DNA of 8,649 bases from Pseudomonadota bacterium (GCA_021783175.1 JAJXUF010000130.1:1-8649), one strand, 5' to 3'; shown: positions 1 through 6,317, counted from the stretch's first letter. The notes: generated by a model from the sequence alone, not told the origin. Program-made: numbers and translations.

Positions 1-200
1 TGAATTTTGACCAAGCCGCGCGCCACAAGGTTTTCGACTGCCTTGCGCACGGCCGTCCGACTGACATCGAAGCGGGTCATCAAGCTGTTTTCCGGTGGTA
101 ACTGGCTGCCGGGAGGCAGAATCGCCGCGACGATGTCTGAGGCAAGCGCCGTTTCGATCTGCACATACAGAGGGGAAGTGCTATCATGTCCTGTGTTCAT
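1..200 (-). CDS. GntR-family transcriptional regulator, N-terminal part (cut by window edge)
   Basis: The leftward frame starts at ATG 200-198 and runs off the window after about 66 codons. It reads MNTGHDSTSPLYVQIETALA, then SDIVAAILPPGSQLPPENSL, then MTRFDVSRTAVRKAVENLVA, then RGLVKI. This is the classic GntR winged-helix N-terminus: the PLY.QI..AL...I....L.PG..LP.E..L opening, then the recognition helix region VSRTAVRKAV and the start of the wing. The ligand-binding domain that would assign a subfamily (HutC, FadR, MocR and so on) lies outside, so the effector is unknown. An in-frame stop at 207-209 leaves no ATG further upstream. No Shine-Dalgarno sequence precedes the ATG, and the predicted promoter puts the transcript start at about 199-200, so translation is probably leaderless. 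A palindrome over the promoter suggests self-repression. Family assignment is firm; the target pathway cannot be read here. Confidence 0.88.
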   Translation of the reverse strand, partial: MNTGHDSTSPLYVQIETALASDIVAAILPPGSQLPPENSLMTRFDVSRTAVRKAVENLVARGLVKI

Positions 201-202
201 AT

Positions 203-224
203 GACATTATGACGTCACGATGTC
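203..224. promoter_or_regulatory. Palindromic operator candidate over the gntR -10 region
   Basis: A perfect 8-bp palindrome TGACGTCA (210-217) sits at the centre of wider arms GACAT (203-207) and ATGTC (220-224). All share the same axis at 213.5, so 18 of 22 positions are symmetric. It covers the -10 box and part of the spacer of the gntR promoter, which is where an autorepressing dimeric GntR protein would bind. The right arm also forms the first bases of repeat copy A. Confidence 0.5.
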
Positions 225-235
225 TATTTTGTCAA
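206..235 (-). promoter_or_regulatory. Predicted sigma70 promoter of the gntR gene
   Basis: On the minus strand a perfect -35 hexamer TTGACA (235-230) is followed after 18 bp by CATAAT (211-206), a 5/6 match to the -10 consensus. The expected start point, about seven bases downstream, coincides with the ATG at 200, which agrees with the missing ribosome binding site. The -35 box lies inside repeat copy A, so the repeat appears to supply half of the promoter. Inferred from sequence only. Confidence 0.6.
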
Positions 236-378
236 ATAGCGCGCAAAATTTCTACTTTATGACAAAATCAGTGCGCTGTAAAAACGTAGGGAATGCTTAT
301 ATTATCAGCAATTTTTAAAATTTAGCGCTGAAAAAAACGCTCCGAATCATGGAAAAAAATTAGACGCCGATTGACATC
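219..378. repeat. Non-coding ~160-bp repeat, copy A (pair with 5857-6013)
   Basis: This AT-rich stretch aligns along its whole length, in the same orientation, with 5857-6013. Counting by hand gives about 27 mismatches and 3 single-base gaps in about 160 columns, roughly 80% identity. Its ends are imperfect inverted repeats: GATGTCTATTTTGTCAAAT at the left, and the reverse complement of the right end reads GATGTCAATCGGCGTCTAAT. Inside is a perfect 9-bp inverted pair ATTTTGTCA (226-234) and TGACAAAAT (260-268). It contains no plausible gene. It may be a MITE, the joined ends of a lost insertion sequence, or a recombinase site; I cannot name the family. Confidence 0.65.
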
Positions 379-417
379 ATGAGTGGAGCTGCCACGAAAA
401 ACAGCTCATCCCATGTT

Positions 418-455
418 GGGGTCGTCTCAGACAGCGGACAATAAAGCACGATAAG
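418..455 (+). repeat. 38-bp Tn3-family (Tn21-like) terminal inverted repeat
   Basis: The segment begins GGGGTCGTCTCAG, ends GCACGATAAG and is exactly 38 bp long. From memory it matches the tnp-side inverted repeat of Tn21 at about 34 of 38 positions. The GGGG outer end faces left, so the transposon body extends rightwards from 418. The ATPase stop codon (457-459) lies just inside it. The five bases outside are 413-417 (atgtt); with no second end in the window a target duplication cannot be tested. No other copy of this end was found. Confidence 0.85.
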
Positions 456-456
456 A

Positions 457-3201
457 CTACATGCGCTGAACATTCAATCGCCGCAGCACGGCCTTTTCTG
501 CTTCCACCGCGAGGAACTTGCCAAACCCCAACGCGAGGATGAGCAACCAGGACGCTGCATCCAGCGCTGCAGTCTGAAATAACTGTTGCATCGGGGGCGC
601 GTAGGTGAACAGGAGCTGGAAGCCGATCAACAGCACGCTCATCCAAAAGGCCACCTGGTTGCCAGTAAAAATATCTCTGGTGAAGGCGTGGGCGGTGAAG
701 TGGCGCACGTTGAACAGGTAAACGAGTTCGCTGACGACCAGCATATTCACTGCCGCTGTGCGTGCCACCTTGATGCTGCTGCCGCGCGTGAGCTCCCATT
801 CGAATATGGCAAAGGTCACCCCAATCATCAGCAAGCTGACGTAGGCGATGCGGAAGGCCAGTACCCGAGTGATCAAGGGTTCTGAGGGGCGGCGCGGCGG
901 GCGGCGCATAACGCCCGGCTCGGCTGGCTCGAAGGCCAGCGCCAACGACAGCGTTACCGCTGTGACCGTGTTCACCCACAGAATCTGGCCGGCAGTGACC
1001 GGCAGCACCAGTCCGGCAAAGACCGCCAGGAGGATCACGCCAGCCTCGCCGCTACTGGTCGGAAGCATGAAGATGAGTGATTTTTTGATATTGTCGAATA
1101 CGACGCGGCCCTCGCGCACGGCCCGTACGATGGTGGCGAAATTGTCATCGGTAAGTACCAGATCGGCGGCCTCACGGGCAGCATCCGACCCCCTTCGTCC
1201 CATGGTCACGCCGATGTTGGCGGCTTTGAGCGCCGGCGCGTCGTTGACACCATCGCCGGTCATGGCGACCAGTTCGCCCTGAGCCTGCAATGCTGCTACC
1301 AGACGCAGCTTGTGCTCGGGACTGGCGCGTGCGAATACATCAGTTTCGAGGCTGGCGCGCCCAAGGGCTACGGCATCCATCGTCTGAATTACTTCTCCTG
1401 TGAGAGTGTGATCAGCTCGTAACCCGAGTTGCCGTCCGATGGCCGCCGCAGTGGCAGCATGGTCACCCGTGATCATCTTGACGCGCAGTCCGGCGCGCTG
1501 ACATTCAGCTACCGCCGCGATGACCTCCTCCCGTGGCGGATCAATAAGACCAGTCAGCCCCAGCAAGGTAAAGCGCTGGGTGATGTCGGTCATGGAAAGT
1601 GCCGTCGTCCCAGCAGGCATTTCGCAGCGCGCCAGCGCCAACACACGCTGTCCGGCACTTGCGGCGGCTTCCATGCTCGCTTCCCAGTCGCTGCGATCAA
1701 GTGGTTGACCGGTGGCATCTTGCACGCACAGATCGAGCACGCGCTCCGGTGCACCCTTGAGCAGCACGAAGGTGTGTCCTGCGTGATCGTGATGTAGCGT
1801 AGCCATGAAGCGGTGTGCCGACTCGAAAGGAATTTCATCAATCCGGGGCATTGCCGCAGCAGTTTCGAGAGGATCAAGTCTGGCCTTATGGGCAAGCGTC
1901 AGGAGAGCTCCTTCAGTGGGGTCTCCCACGAGCTGCCAGCCTGTTACTTCATTGTACTTAAGTTGGGCATCGTTGCACAGCAGGGCGCAACGGGCCAGCT
2001 CTTGCAGCGCGTCATCCTGCACAAAATCCACAGCCACACCGTCGCGATGGAAGCCGCCCTCGGGCGCATAGCCGGTGCCGCTTACTTCCAGAGTGTGGTT
2101 GGGTAGCATGACGCGCACGGCGGTCATTTCATTTTTGGTGAGTGTGCCGGTCTTGTCCGAACAGATCACAGTCACCGAGCCCAGCGTCTCCACGGCCGGT
2201 AACCGCCGAATGACCGCATTATTACGGGCCATGACGCGAGTGCCGATAGCCAGCACGATGGTCACGACAGCCGGCAATCCCTCGGGAATAGCCGCTACTG
2301 CCAATCCAACGACCGCCAGAAAGATGTCAAGAACCGGCATCTGGCGCATAAAACGCCCGTAAAGAAACGTGATCAGCCCCGCCACCAGAATGAACAGTGT
2401 GATCTGGCGGGTGAATTGATCGAGACTGCGGGTGAGCGGTGTGATCAGCGTCTGCACCTCGCCGACCAGCTTGCCGATGTGACCCATCTCGGTCGTTTCG
2501 CCCGTACCGACCACCACGCCATGCGCCTGACCGAAGCTGACCACCGTGCCGGCATAGGCCATGCCGGTACGATCACCGATAGACGCGTCCACATCCACCG
2601 GTTCTGTACCCTTGTCCACTGAAACCGACTCACCGGTGAGGGCGGCTTCATTGACGCGAAGGTTCTTTACGCGCACCAGACGCAGGTCGGCCGGTACACG
2701 GGCACCTGACTCCAGCAGCACGATATCACCCGGCACCAGTAGGGCGGCGTCGATCTCGTGTCGCTCACCTTCGCGCAGCACCGTGGCGTGACTGGCCAGC
2801 ATAGCGCTTACCGCTTCCAGTGCTTTCTCCGCTTTGCCTTCCTGAATGAAACCGATCATGGCATTGATGAGCACCACACCTACGATTACCCCTGTATCCA
2901 CGTAATCCTTAAGCCCAAACGTGATGGCACCGGCAACCAGCAGCACGTAGATCAATGGGTTGTGGAATTGCAGAGCCAAGCGCAGCCAGGGGCCGCGCCG
3001 CTTTGATGCCAGCAGGCTGTTATGACCATATTGCTCAAGACGCCGGGCTGCCTCCTCGCAGCTGAGACCAGAGCTGGCTGTGACGGATAATGTGTGCAAC
3101 ACCTCGCCCAATGGCTGGGCGTGCCAAGCAGGCAATTCATCGGATGCCAAGGGGCGTGCTGGGATCACCGTCTTTGCCTCAACTTCAGAGGGATTTCTCA
3201 T
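457..3201 (-). CDS. P-type cation-transporting ATPase (type II, PEGLP class)
   Basis: This 914-residue membrane pump uses ATP to move a cation across the inner membrane. In order: N-terminal cation-ATPase domain (about 25-70), first membrane pair (about 75-120), actuator domain with LTGES (188-192), TM4 PEGLP (306-310), phosphorylation site CSDKTGTLT with Asp349, nucleotide-binding KGAPE (482-486), MITGDH (576-581), hinge TGDGVNDAPALK (648-659), and the C-terminal membrane domain to 914. Length and all catalytic motifs look complete. PEGLP places it with Ca2+/Na+/H+-type pumps, not heavy-metal P1B pumps. The TM6 aspartate that binds Ca2+ in SERCA is Ala748 here (LWVNTVTA), so the ion is uncertain. 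The start at 3201 has GAGGG about ten bases upstream, lying in the end of the antiporter gene; the two genes are 12 bp apart and surely co-transcribed. Confidence 0.93.
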   Translation of the reverse strand: MRNPSEVEAKTVIPARPLASDELPAWHAQPLGEVLHTLSVTASSGLSCEEAARRLEQYGHNSLLASKRRGPWLRLALQFHNPLIYVLLVAGAITFGLKDYVDTGVIVGVVLINAMIGFIQEGKAEKALEAVSAMLASHATVLREGERHEIDAALLVPGDIVLLESGARVPADLRLVRVKNLRVNEAALTGESVSVDKGTEPVDVDASIGDRTGMAYAGTVVSFGQAHGVVVGTGETTEMGHIGKLVGEVQTLITPLTRSLDQFTRQITLFILVAGLITFLYGRFMRQMPVLDIFLAVVGLAVAAIPEGLPAVVTIVLAIGTRVMARNNAVIRRLPAVETLGSVTVICSDKTGTLTKNEMTAVRVMLPNHTLEVSGTGYAPEGGFHRDGVAVDFVQDDALQELARCALLCNDAQLKYNEVTGWQLVGDPTEGALLTLAHKARLDPLETAAAMPRIDEIPFESAHRFMATLHHDHAGHTFVLLKGAPERVLDLCVQDATGQPLDRSDWEASMEAAASAGQRVLALARCEMPAGTTALSMTDITQRFTLLGLTGLIDPPREEVIAAVAECQRAGLRVKMITGDHAATAAAIGRQLGLRADHTLTGEVIQTMDAVALGRASLETDVFARASPEHKLRLVAALQAQGELVAMTGDGVNDAPALKAANIGVTMGRRGSDAAREAADLVLTDDNFATIVRAVREGRVVFDNIKKSLIFMLPTSSGEAGVILLAVFAGLVLPVTAGQILWVNTVTAVTLSLALAFEPAEPGVMRRPPRRPSEPLITRVLAFRIAYVSLLMIGVTFAIFEWELTRGSSIKVARTAAVNMLVVSELVYLFNVRHFTAHAFTRDIFTGNQVAFWMSVLLIGFQLLFTYAPPMQQLFQTAALDAASWLLILALGFGKFLAVEAEKAVLRRLNVQRM

Positions 3202-3213
3202 CGCAGGAATCCC

Positions 3214-4473
3214 TCACAGATATTTGAATGCCAAAGCGGCAACCATGGTGGGTAATAAGGCAGCAAACAGCAAGCCCATCGGACTCACCGCTTCATCTTC
3301 AAAGTGTCTGCGCAAGATAGAAATACCGGCTGGATTGGGTGCGTTAGCGATGATGGTCAAACCACCGCCCGTCACGGCCCCGGCGACCAAAGCATACTTG
3401 AAGCCATCGGACAGACCTTCGACCAGCGAGCCGAGGTAGGTCAATGCTGCGTTGTCGGTGAAAGCCGTCAGGATGGCCGCTCCGAAGAACACTGCATCAC
3501 TGCTCATGCTCGTCAGCACGGGCTGTAACCACCATTGCTGCTGGCCACCCAACACCACCAGTCCAGCCAGAAAAAAAGCGACCAACAGACCTTCACGCAG
3601 GATCAGGCGGTCTTGATGGCGTTGGTAAGCGTTGGCCACGCCGAGGAAGAAGAGGAAAAGGCCCATGAAGATCGCCGGGTGGTGTGCAAACACCACAACG
3701 CCCACGAGGAAGGTCAAATGAACGATGACCAGTGCAAGTGGCACCGGACCCGTGTCGTTGCTGGTGGTTACCAGCGGGAGACTGGCCAGCTCTTTGCGGA
3801 ACAGCAGTGCCGTACCGAGGGCATTGATCACAACGGCGATGGCCGCCTTCCAGCCGAACGTGGTCATCATAAAACTGATATCCCATCCCCACTTGCCCGC
3901 GACCATCAGCACAGGCGGTGCCGCGAAGGGTGCCAGCGTACCGCCGATGGAGATATTTACGAACAGCACGCCAAGCGTGGCATATTTCAAGCGTGTTGAG
4001 ATGCCTCGGGAGAAGAAACGGTCAGCCAAAATCAGGGCCGCCAAGGTCATCGCCGCAGGCTCGGTGATAAATGACCCCAGCAAGGGTATGAAAATCATCA
4101 CAACGATGTAAACGCCCATGCTGCCAGGCAAGGGTACTGCGCGGGTGATCAGCCACACGCCGCTCATGGCCGTTTGCAGGATCGGGCGAGTGCCGGCGAT
4201 CACCATGATGGCAAAGACGAACATCGGCTCGGTAAAGTTGCGCGAGTCGATGTAGTGAGTTGTCATGGATGCCCCGTCGATGATGAACATTGCCACGATC
4301 AGAATCATGGCCCAGAAGCCAAACACCACCTCCACTTCGCCCAGCAGGTGCCACACCCCGGCGTGGGTTGGTCGGGTGTGGGCCAGATGCTCAAAGAACC
4401 TGGTCGAGAAAGCGTGCAAGATGGCGACGCCAAACAGCGCTACGCCGATCAGTTCGGTGGTGGTCGGTGTCAT
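3214..4473 (-). CDS. Putative Na+/H+ antiporter family membrane protein
   Basis: This 419-residue, very hydrophobic protein has about ten to twelve membrane segments and no cleavable signal. It resembles the Pfam family annotated as putative Na+/H+ antiporter (PF07399-like, within the ion transporter superfamily that includes NhaD and ArsB). Supporting segments are ITEPAAMTLAALILADRFFS (136-155), NISIGGTLAPFAAPPVLMVA (173-192), FTDNAALTYLGS (338-349) and GAVTGGGLTIIANAPNPAGI (365-384). The two Gly/Asn/Pro-rich re-entrant-type segments at matching places in each half suggest an inverted-repeat fold. The start at 4473 has a strong AAGGAG (4484-4479), five bases upstream. It is the first gene of the leftward operon with the ATPase. 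The experimental basis for the family's name is thin, so the substrate (Na+, another cation or an anion) remains an inference. Confidence 0.85.
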   Translation of the reverse strand: MTPTTTELIGVALFGVAILHAFSTRFFEHLAHTRPTHAGVWHLLGEVEVVFGFWAMILIVAMFIIDGASMTTHYIDSRNFTEPMFVFAIMVIAGTRPILQTAMSGVWLITRAVPLPGSMGVYIVVMIFIPLLGSFITEPAAMTLAALILADRFFSRGISTRLKYATLGVLFVNISIGGTLAPFAAPPVLMVAGKWGWDISFMMTTFGWKAAIAVVINALGTALLFRKELASLPLVTTSNDTGPVPLALVIVHLTFLVGVVVFAHHPAIFMGLFLFFLGVANAYQRHQDRLILREGLLVAFFLAGLVVLGGQQQWWLQPVLTSMSSDAVFFGAAILTAFTDNAALTYLGSLVEGLSDGFKYALVAGAVTGGGLTIIANAPNPAGISILRRHFEDEAVSPMGLLFAALLPTMVAALAFKYL

Positions 4474-4488
4474 ACGTTCTCCTTGTTG

Positions 4489-4625
4489 TGTCAGGTTGAG
4501 GCATAGCCTAACAGCACGTCAGGAAGCAGGTTCCATTCTTGTCAGAATAGGGTTGGATATTAAATTGGTTAATCTATGCAATCAAGTGGAATAGTTTTTT
4601 ACTCACACATTCCAATTTGGAGTCT
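4489..4625. promoter_or_regulatory. Tn21-like res (resolvase recombination) region
   Basis: Positions 4490-4505 read GTCAGGTTGAGGCATA, followed by GCCTAAC and a closing GTCAG (4518-4522). This matches, from memory, crossover subsite I of Tn21/Tn501 res. Starting at 4541, GTCAGAATAGGGTTGGAT resembles subsite II of the same elements at about the expected 50-bp distance. The AT-rich stretch to about 4625 would hold subsite III. The position, directly before the tnpR start and between tnpR and the cargo, is the correct one. Subsite I starts only about 15 bp upstream of the antiporter ATG. Confidence 0.75.
4557..4585 (-). promoter_or_regulatory. Candidate promoter of the antiporter-ATPase operon
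   Basis: On the minus strand TTGATT (4585-4580) and TAATAT (4562-4557) are separated by 17 bp; each matches 4 of 6 consensus bases. It lies inside res subsite II, about 75 bp before the antiporter start, so resolvase binding could compete with transcription of the cargo. Moderate hexamers in AT-rich DNA make this tentative. Confidence 0.4.
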
Positions 4626-4627
4626 TT

Positions 4628-4740
4628 TTGCACGACCAGCACATCGGCTACGTTTGCGTTAGCAACTTCGACCAGAACTTGGAACGTTAATTGGGCGGTG
4701 TTCCAGTTGTACAGGTGATCTTAATGACGTGTTTTGGGCG
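4628..4740 (+). pseudogene. tnpR: Decayed 5' fragment of a tnpR serine resolvase
   Basis: The frame through 4628-4687 reads LHDQHIGYVCVSNFDQNLER. This is the resolvase N-terminus (IGYVRVST.DQN.ERQL) with the catalytic Ser kept in VS. The motif Arg after YV is replaced by Cys (tgc), and the codon after ER is TAA (4688-4690) where the family has Gln, so two C-to-T type changes have disabled it. After the stop the same frame continues LGGVPVVQV, which still aligns with the family's LEGV..DRVFTDKASG region, fading out by about 4740. Only about 37 of some 185 codons remain and the usual ATG is a TTG. It sits just downstream of a Tn21-like res site, as tnpR does in that subgroup. Not functional. 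Confidence 0.75.
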
Positions 4741-5004
4741 CGGTTTTAGTCGGTAAAATCTTTGACAGATGAGGTGGTTCTACGCTTGATGGGCCTTTTG
4801 CAACACCGCAATCAAGCGAACTTGCGTGAGGTAATGGAGTTTGTTGAGCACAAACGGCTGTATGGGCTTGGGTGCGGGTTAGTAGACATGGCGCTACTGG
4901 CATCCATACTCATTATGCCAGGCACTGAGTTGTGGACGTTTGACAAGCGCCTTGCGGACTTGGCTGGGCGTTTTGGCGTAGCTCATCTACCGATGCTGCA
5001 TTAG
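4731..5004 (+). pseudogene. vapC: VapC-type PIN-domain toxin, 3' part, frameshifted
   Basis: The intact frame at 4762-5004 gives LREVMEFVEHKRLYGLGCGL, VDMALLASILI, then TELWTFDKRLADLAGRFGVA. This is the C-terminal half of a VapC-like PIN ribonuclease, with the third acidic residue in GLVDMALLAS and the fourth in LWTFDKRL. Upstream, a different frame (4731-4769) reads VLGAVLVGKIFDR, matching the preceding GEL..G....R segment of the family. The two frames join if one base near 4770 is dropped, so there is a one-base frameshift. The N-terminal strand with the first catalytic Asp and the HPFV lead-in is missing, replaced by tnpR remnant. No vapB antitoxin is visible. The TTG start that opens the 80-residue frame is not a credible start. 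Confidence 0.72.
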
Positions 5005-5519
5005 GTGTCACTAAAATACCCATGGTGTGGCGTTGGAGAATGTTTGTTCGCAACATGTACCAGATAAGCCACTCCACCCACGTATACAGGCCAGCCGCGC
5101 AATGACGCTTCCAATCAACGGACGATGGCCAGCAGGCATAGGCAACGGGGGAAAGAACCAGCAAGACCAACATATTTACCGCTGTGATGTTGTGAATGCT
5201 GACAGGCAGGCTATGAATTGCGGCAACAGACACGAAGACAAGTCCCAGAAGAGGTGCAAGCGCGGTGGGGATAGCGTTTATACCACGTGATGTTTGTAAA
5301 GCTCACTGAACCTAATTTCATATGGTTTGGAATAATGTTGAATGAATTTGGTTTTGCGTTGGTCAAAATTCCAAAAATCAGGTGGCTCAGCTCATGCCAG
5401 AAAGTCCCAGGTAACATCGTTAAGATGAAAAGCGCGCGATTGCCAATTGACCGGGCAACAAAAGACCAGATCACAGTGACTATTGCGGCATAGAGGATGT
5501 AGTTTTTCCAAACAAGCAT
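4913..5519 (-). pseudogene. Membrane HExxH (M50-like) metallopeptidase homologue, frameshifted
   Basis: From ATG 5519 the leftward frame reads MLVWKNYILYAAIVTVIWSF with a membrane helix, then LPGTFWHELSHLIFGILTNA with a zinc-type HELSH at residues 42-46, then LGSVSFTNITWY. There it shifts: removing one base from the run at 5277-5279 joins it to the frame ending at 4913, giving WYNAIPTALAPLLGLVFVSV, then LPVSIHNITAVNMLVLLVLS and further hydrophobic sequence. WYNAIPTALAPLL is a natural continuation for small membrane proteins with this HELSH motif. The last 30 or so codons run into the antisense of the vapC fragment, so the original 3' end is probably lost near 5005-5030. No ribosome binding site precedes 5519. 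Substrate unknown. A single-base sequencing error cannot be excluded. Confidence 0.6.
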
Positions 5520-5571
5520 CCGGCCAAGAATCGAAAGAGAGATATTTCCATGAATTAATTAGCAAAAAATT

Positions 5572-5901
5572 ATGCTTTGTGTTGGACTGCTCATGATCAG
5601 CAGTATATCACTGACATTGAGCCTTGATGAATACAGCAACGTCAAGCCATTTCTTTTGCAAGAGCTTGATCATCCTGACGGAATAACGCAAGGCGAAATT
5701 ACCGGGCCAATTGCAGACAAATTTAGAACCACTACAAAATCCATGTCGCCGGTGATTGTCAATGTCACCACGCTAAAGCGTTTCAAGCAACCTGGATGCA
5801 ACCGTTTGAATCTGAGCTTGCGACAAGACAATTACCGCATCCTCGAAAAAGAATTTGATGTCTATGCTGTCAAACGGCGCGCAAAATTTTCCACTTCATG
5901 A
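5572..5901 (+). pseudogene. Small exported-type protein of unknown function, truncated by repeat copy B
   Basis: The frame starts MLCVGLLMISSISLTLSLDE, a short positively uncharged signal-like hydrophobic segment, then SNVKPFLLQELDHPDGITQG, EITGPIADKFRTTTK and VNVTTLKRFKQPGCNRLNLS. The sequence is protein-like with mixed composition. It faintly recalls small periplasmic proteins found in conjugative elements, but I cannot name a family. Coding similarity stops at about 5856; the last 15 codons (DVYAVKRRAKFSTS) are read through the non-coding repeat copy B, so the original C-terminus was lost there. There is no ribosome binding site before ATG 5572, and the gene is divergent from the M50-like frame across a 52-bp gap. 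Probably not functional. Confidence 0.45.
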
Positions 5902-6013
5902 CAAAACCAGCACGCTGTAAAACTCTTGGAATACTTATGTTATAAGGGGTTTTTGAAATTTAGCGCCGGAAAATGCGCGCTGAATCATGGAAAAAATTAG
6001 ACGCTGATTGACA
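5857..6013. repeat. Non-coding ~160-bp repeat, copy B (pair with 219-378)
   Basis: It begins GATGTCTATGCTGTCAAAC and ends ATTAGACGCTGATTGACA, aligned end to end with copy A. The most conserved blocks are GCGCGCAAAATTT (5876 onward), ATGACAAAA, GAAATTTAGCGC and GAATCATGGAAAAA. The similarity may continue weakly to an ACGAAAAA motif at 6030 (394 in copy A). The right end reads GACAGG where copy A has GACATC. It terminates the 5572 gene and directly precedes the 6045 gene fragment. Confidence 0.65.
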
Positions 6014-6044
6014 GGCAGTAAGCGCAGATACGAAAAAATAATGA

Positions 6045-6296
6045 AAAGTTCCAAGTACGAACTTCTGGGCCGGATGTAACGTCAATACCATAGGCACCAA
6101 CCCTTGGCGCTTGTCGCAGAGTGGTCTGTATATCCCGCATTCCTGCGCGGATATGAAACCGGAAAGCCTCTCCTGGTGGGACGATGTTGGCTTTATCCTG
6201 AATGGGCGGCGTACCATCGTCTGGTGGCACCATCCGCGCCAGGTTTACTCAGATGCGCTTGATGCACAATCCTGGCTAGAAGCCTGTCGGACTTGA
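6045..6296 (+). pseudogene. Unknown gene fragment, interrupted by the 6280-6520 element
   Basis: A frame open from 6045 (no ATG at its head; TTG at 6111) gives TIGTNPWRLSQSGLYIPHSC, ADMKPESLSWWDDVGFILNG, RRTIVWWHHPRQVYSDALDA, then QSWLEACRT and a stop at 6294-6296. The tryptophan-rich core WWDDVGFILNGRRTIVWWHHPR looks like a genuine conserved protein, though I do not recognise the family. The last few codons and the stop belong to the inserted element. Deleting the element with one CTAG copy rejoins the frame as SWLEAGDGRAGGLEQF, reading through 6521-6560 up to the IS607 element. The 5' end is lost near repeat copy B. Not functional as it stands. Confidence 0.45.
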
Positions 6297-6317
6297 AGAA
6301 TCGAAGCGAAGTGGTTC

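Larger units (their letters stand above)
418..4740. mobile_element. Tn3-family (Tn21-like) transposon remnant carrying cation-transport genes
   Basis: The remnant is bounded on the left by the terminal repeat at 418-455. It contains the ATPase/antiporter operon, a Tn21-type res region (4489-4625) and the decayed start of tnpR (from 4628). This is the Tn21/Tn501 order: terminal repeat, cargo, res, tnpR, with tnpR pointing away from the cargo. Most of tnpR, all of tnpA and the opposite terminal repeat are absent, and sequence past about 4740 belongs to an unrelated PIN-domain gene. The right edge is approximate. It cannot transpose on its own but might be moved in trans if another matching end lies nearby. 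Confidence 0.75.

Noticed and set aside
386..407. GAGCTG...CAGCTC inverted repeat downstream of the ATPase as a terminator
   Set aside because: The stem is only 6 bp with a 10-bp loop, there is no T tract, and it lies outside the transposon end.
377..979. Long minus-strand frame (200 aa) overlapping the ATPase 3' end, and many 60-150 aa frames on both strands within 457-4473
   Set aside because: They overlap the two well-supported transporter genes in other frames, have biased Arg/His/Ser-rich composition and no recognisable motifs.
4762..5004. An 80-aa gene starting at TTG 4762 as a complete small PIN protein
   Set aside because: The preceding PIN segment is visible in another frame at 4731-4769, so this is the tail of a broken gene, and it lacks the first catalytic Asp.
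5960..6233. Two overlapping minus-strand frames (78 and 85 aa) opposite the 6045 fragment
   Set aside because: They overlap repeat copy B and the better-composed plus-strand frame, and show no motif or ribosome binding site.
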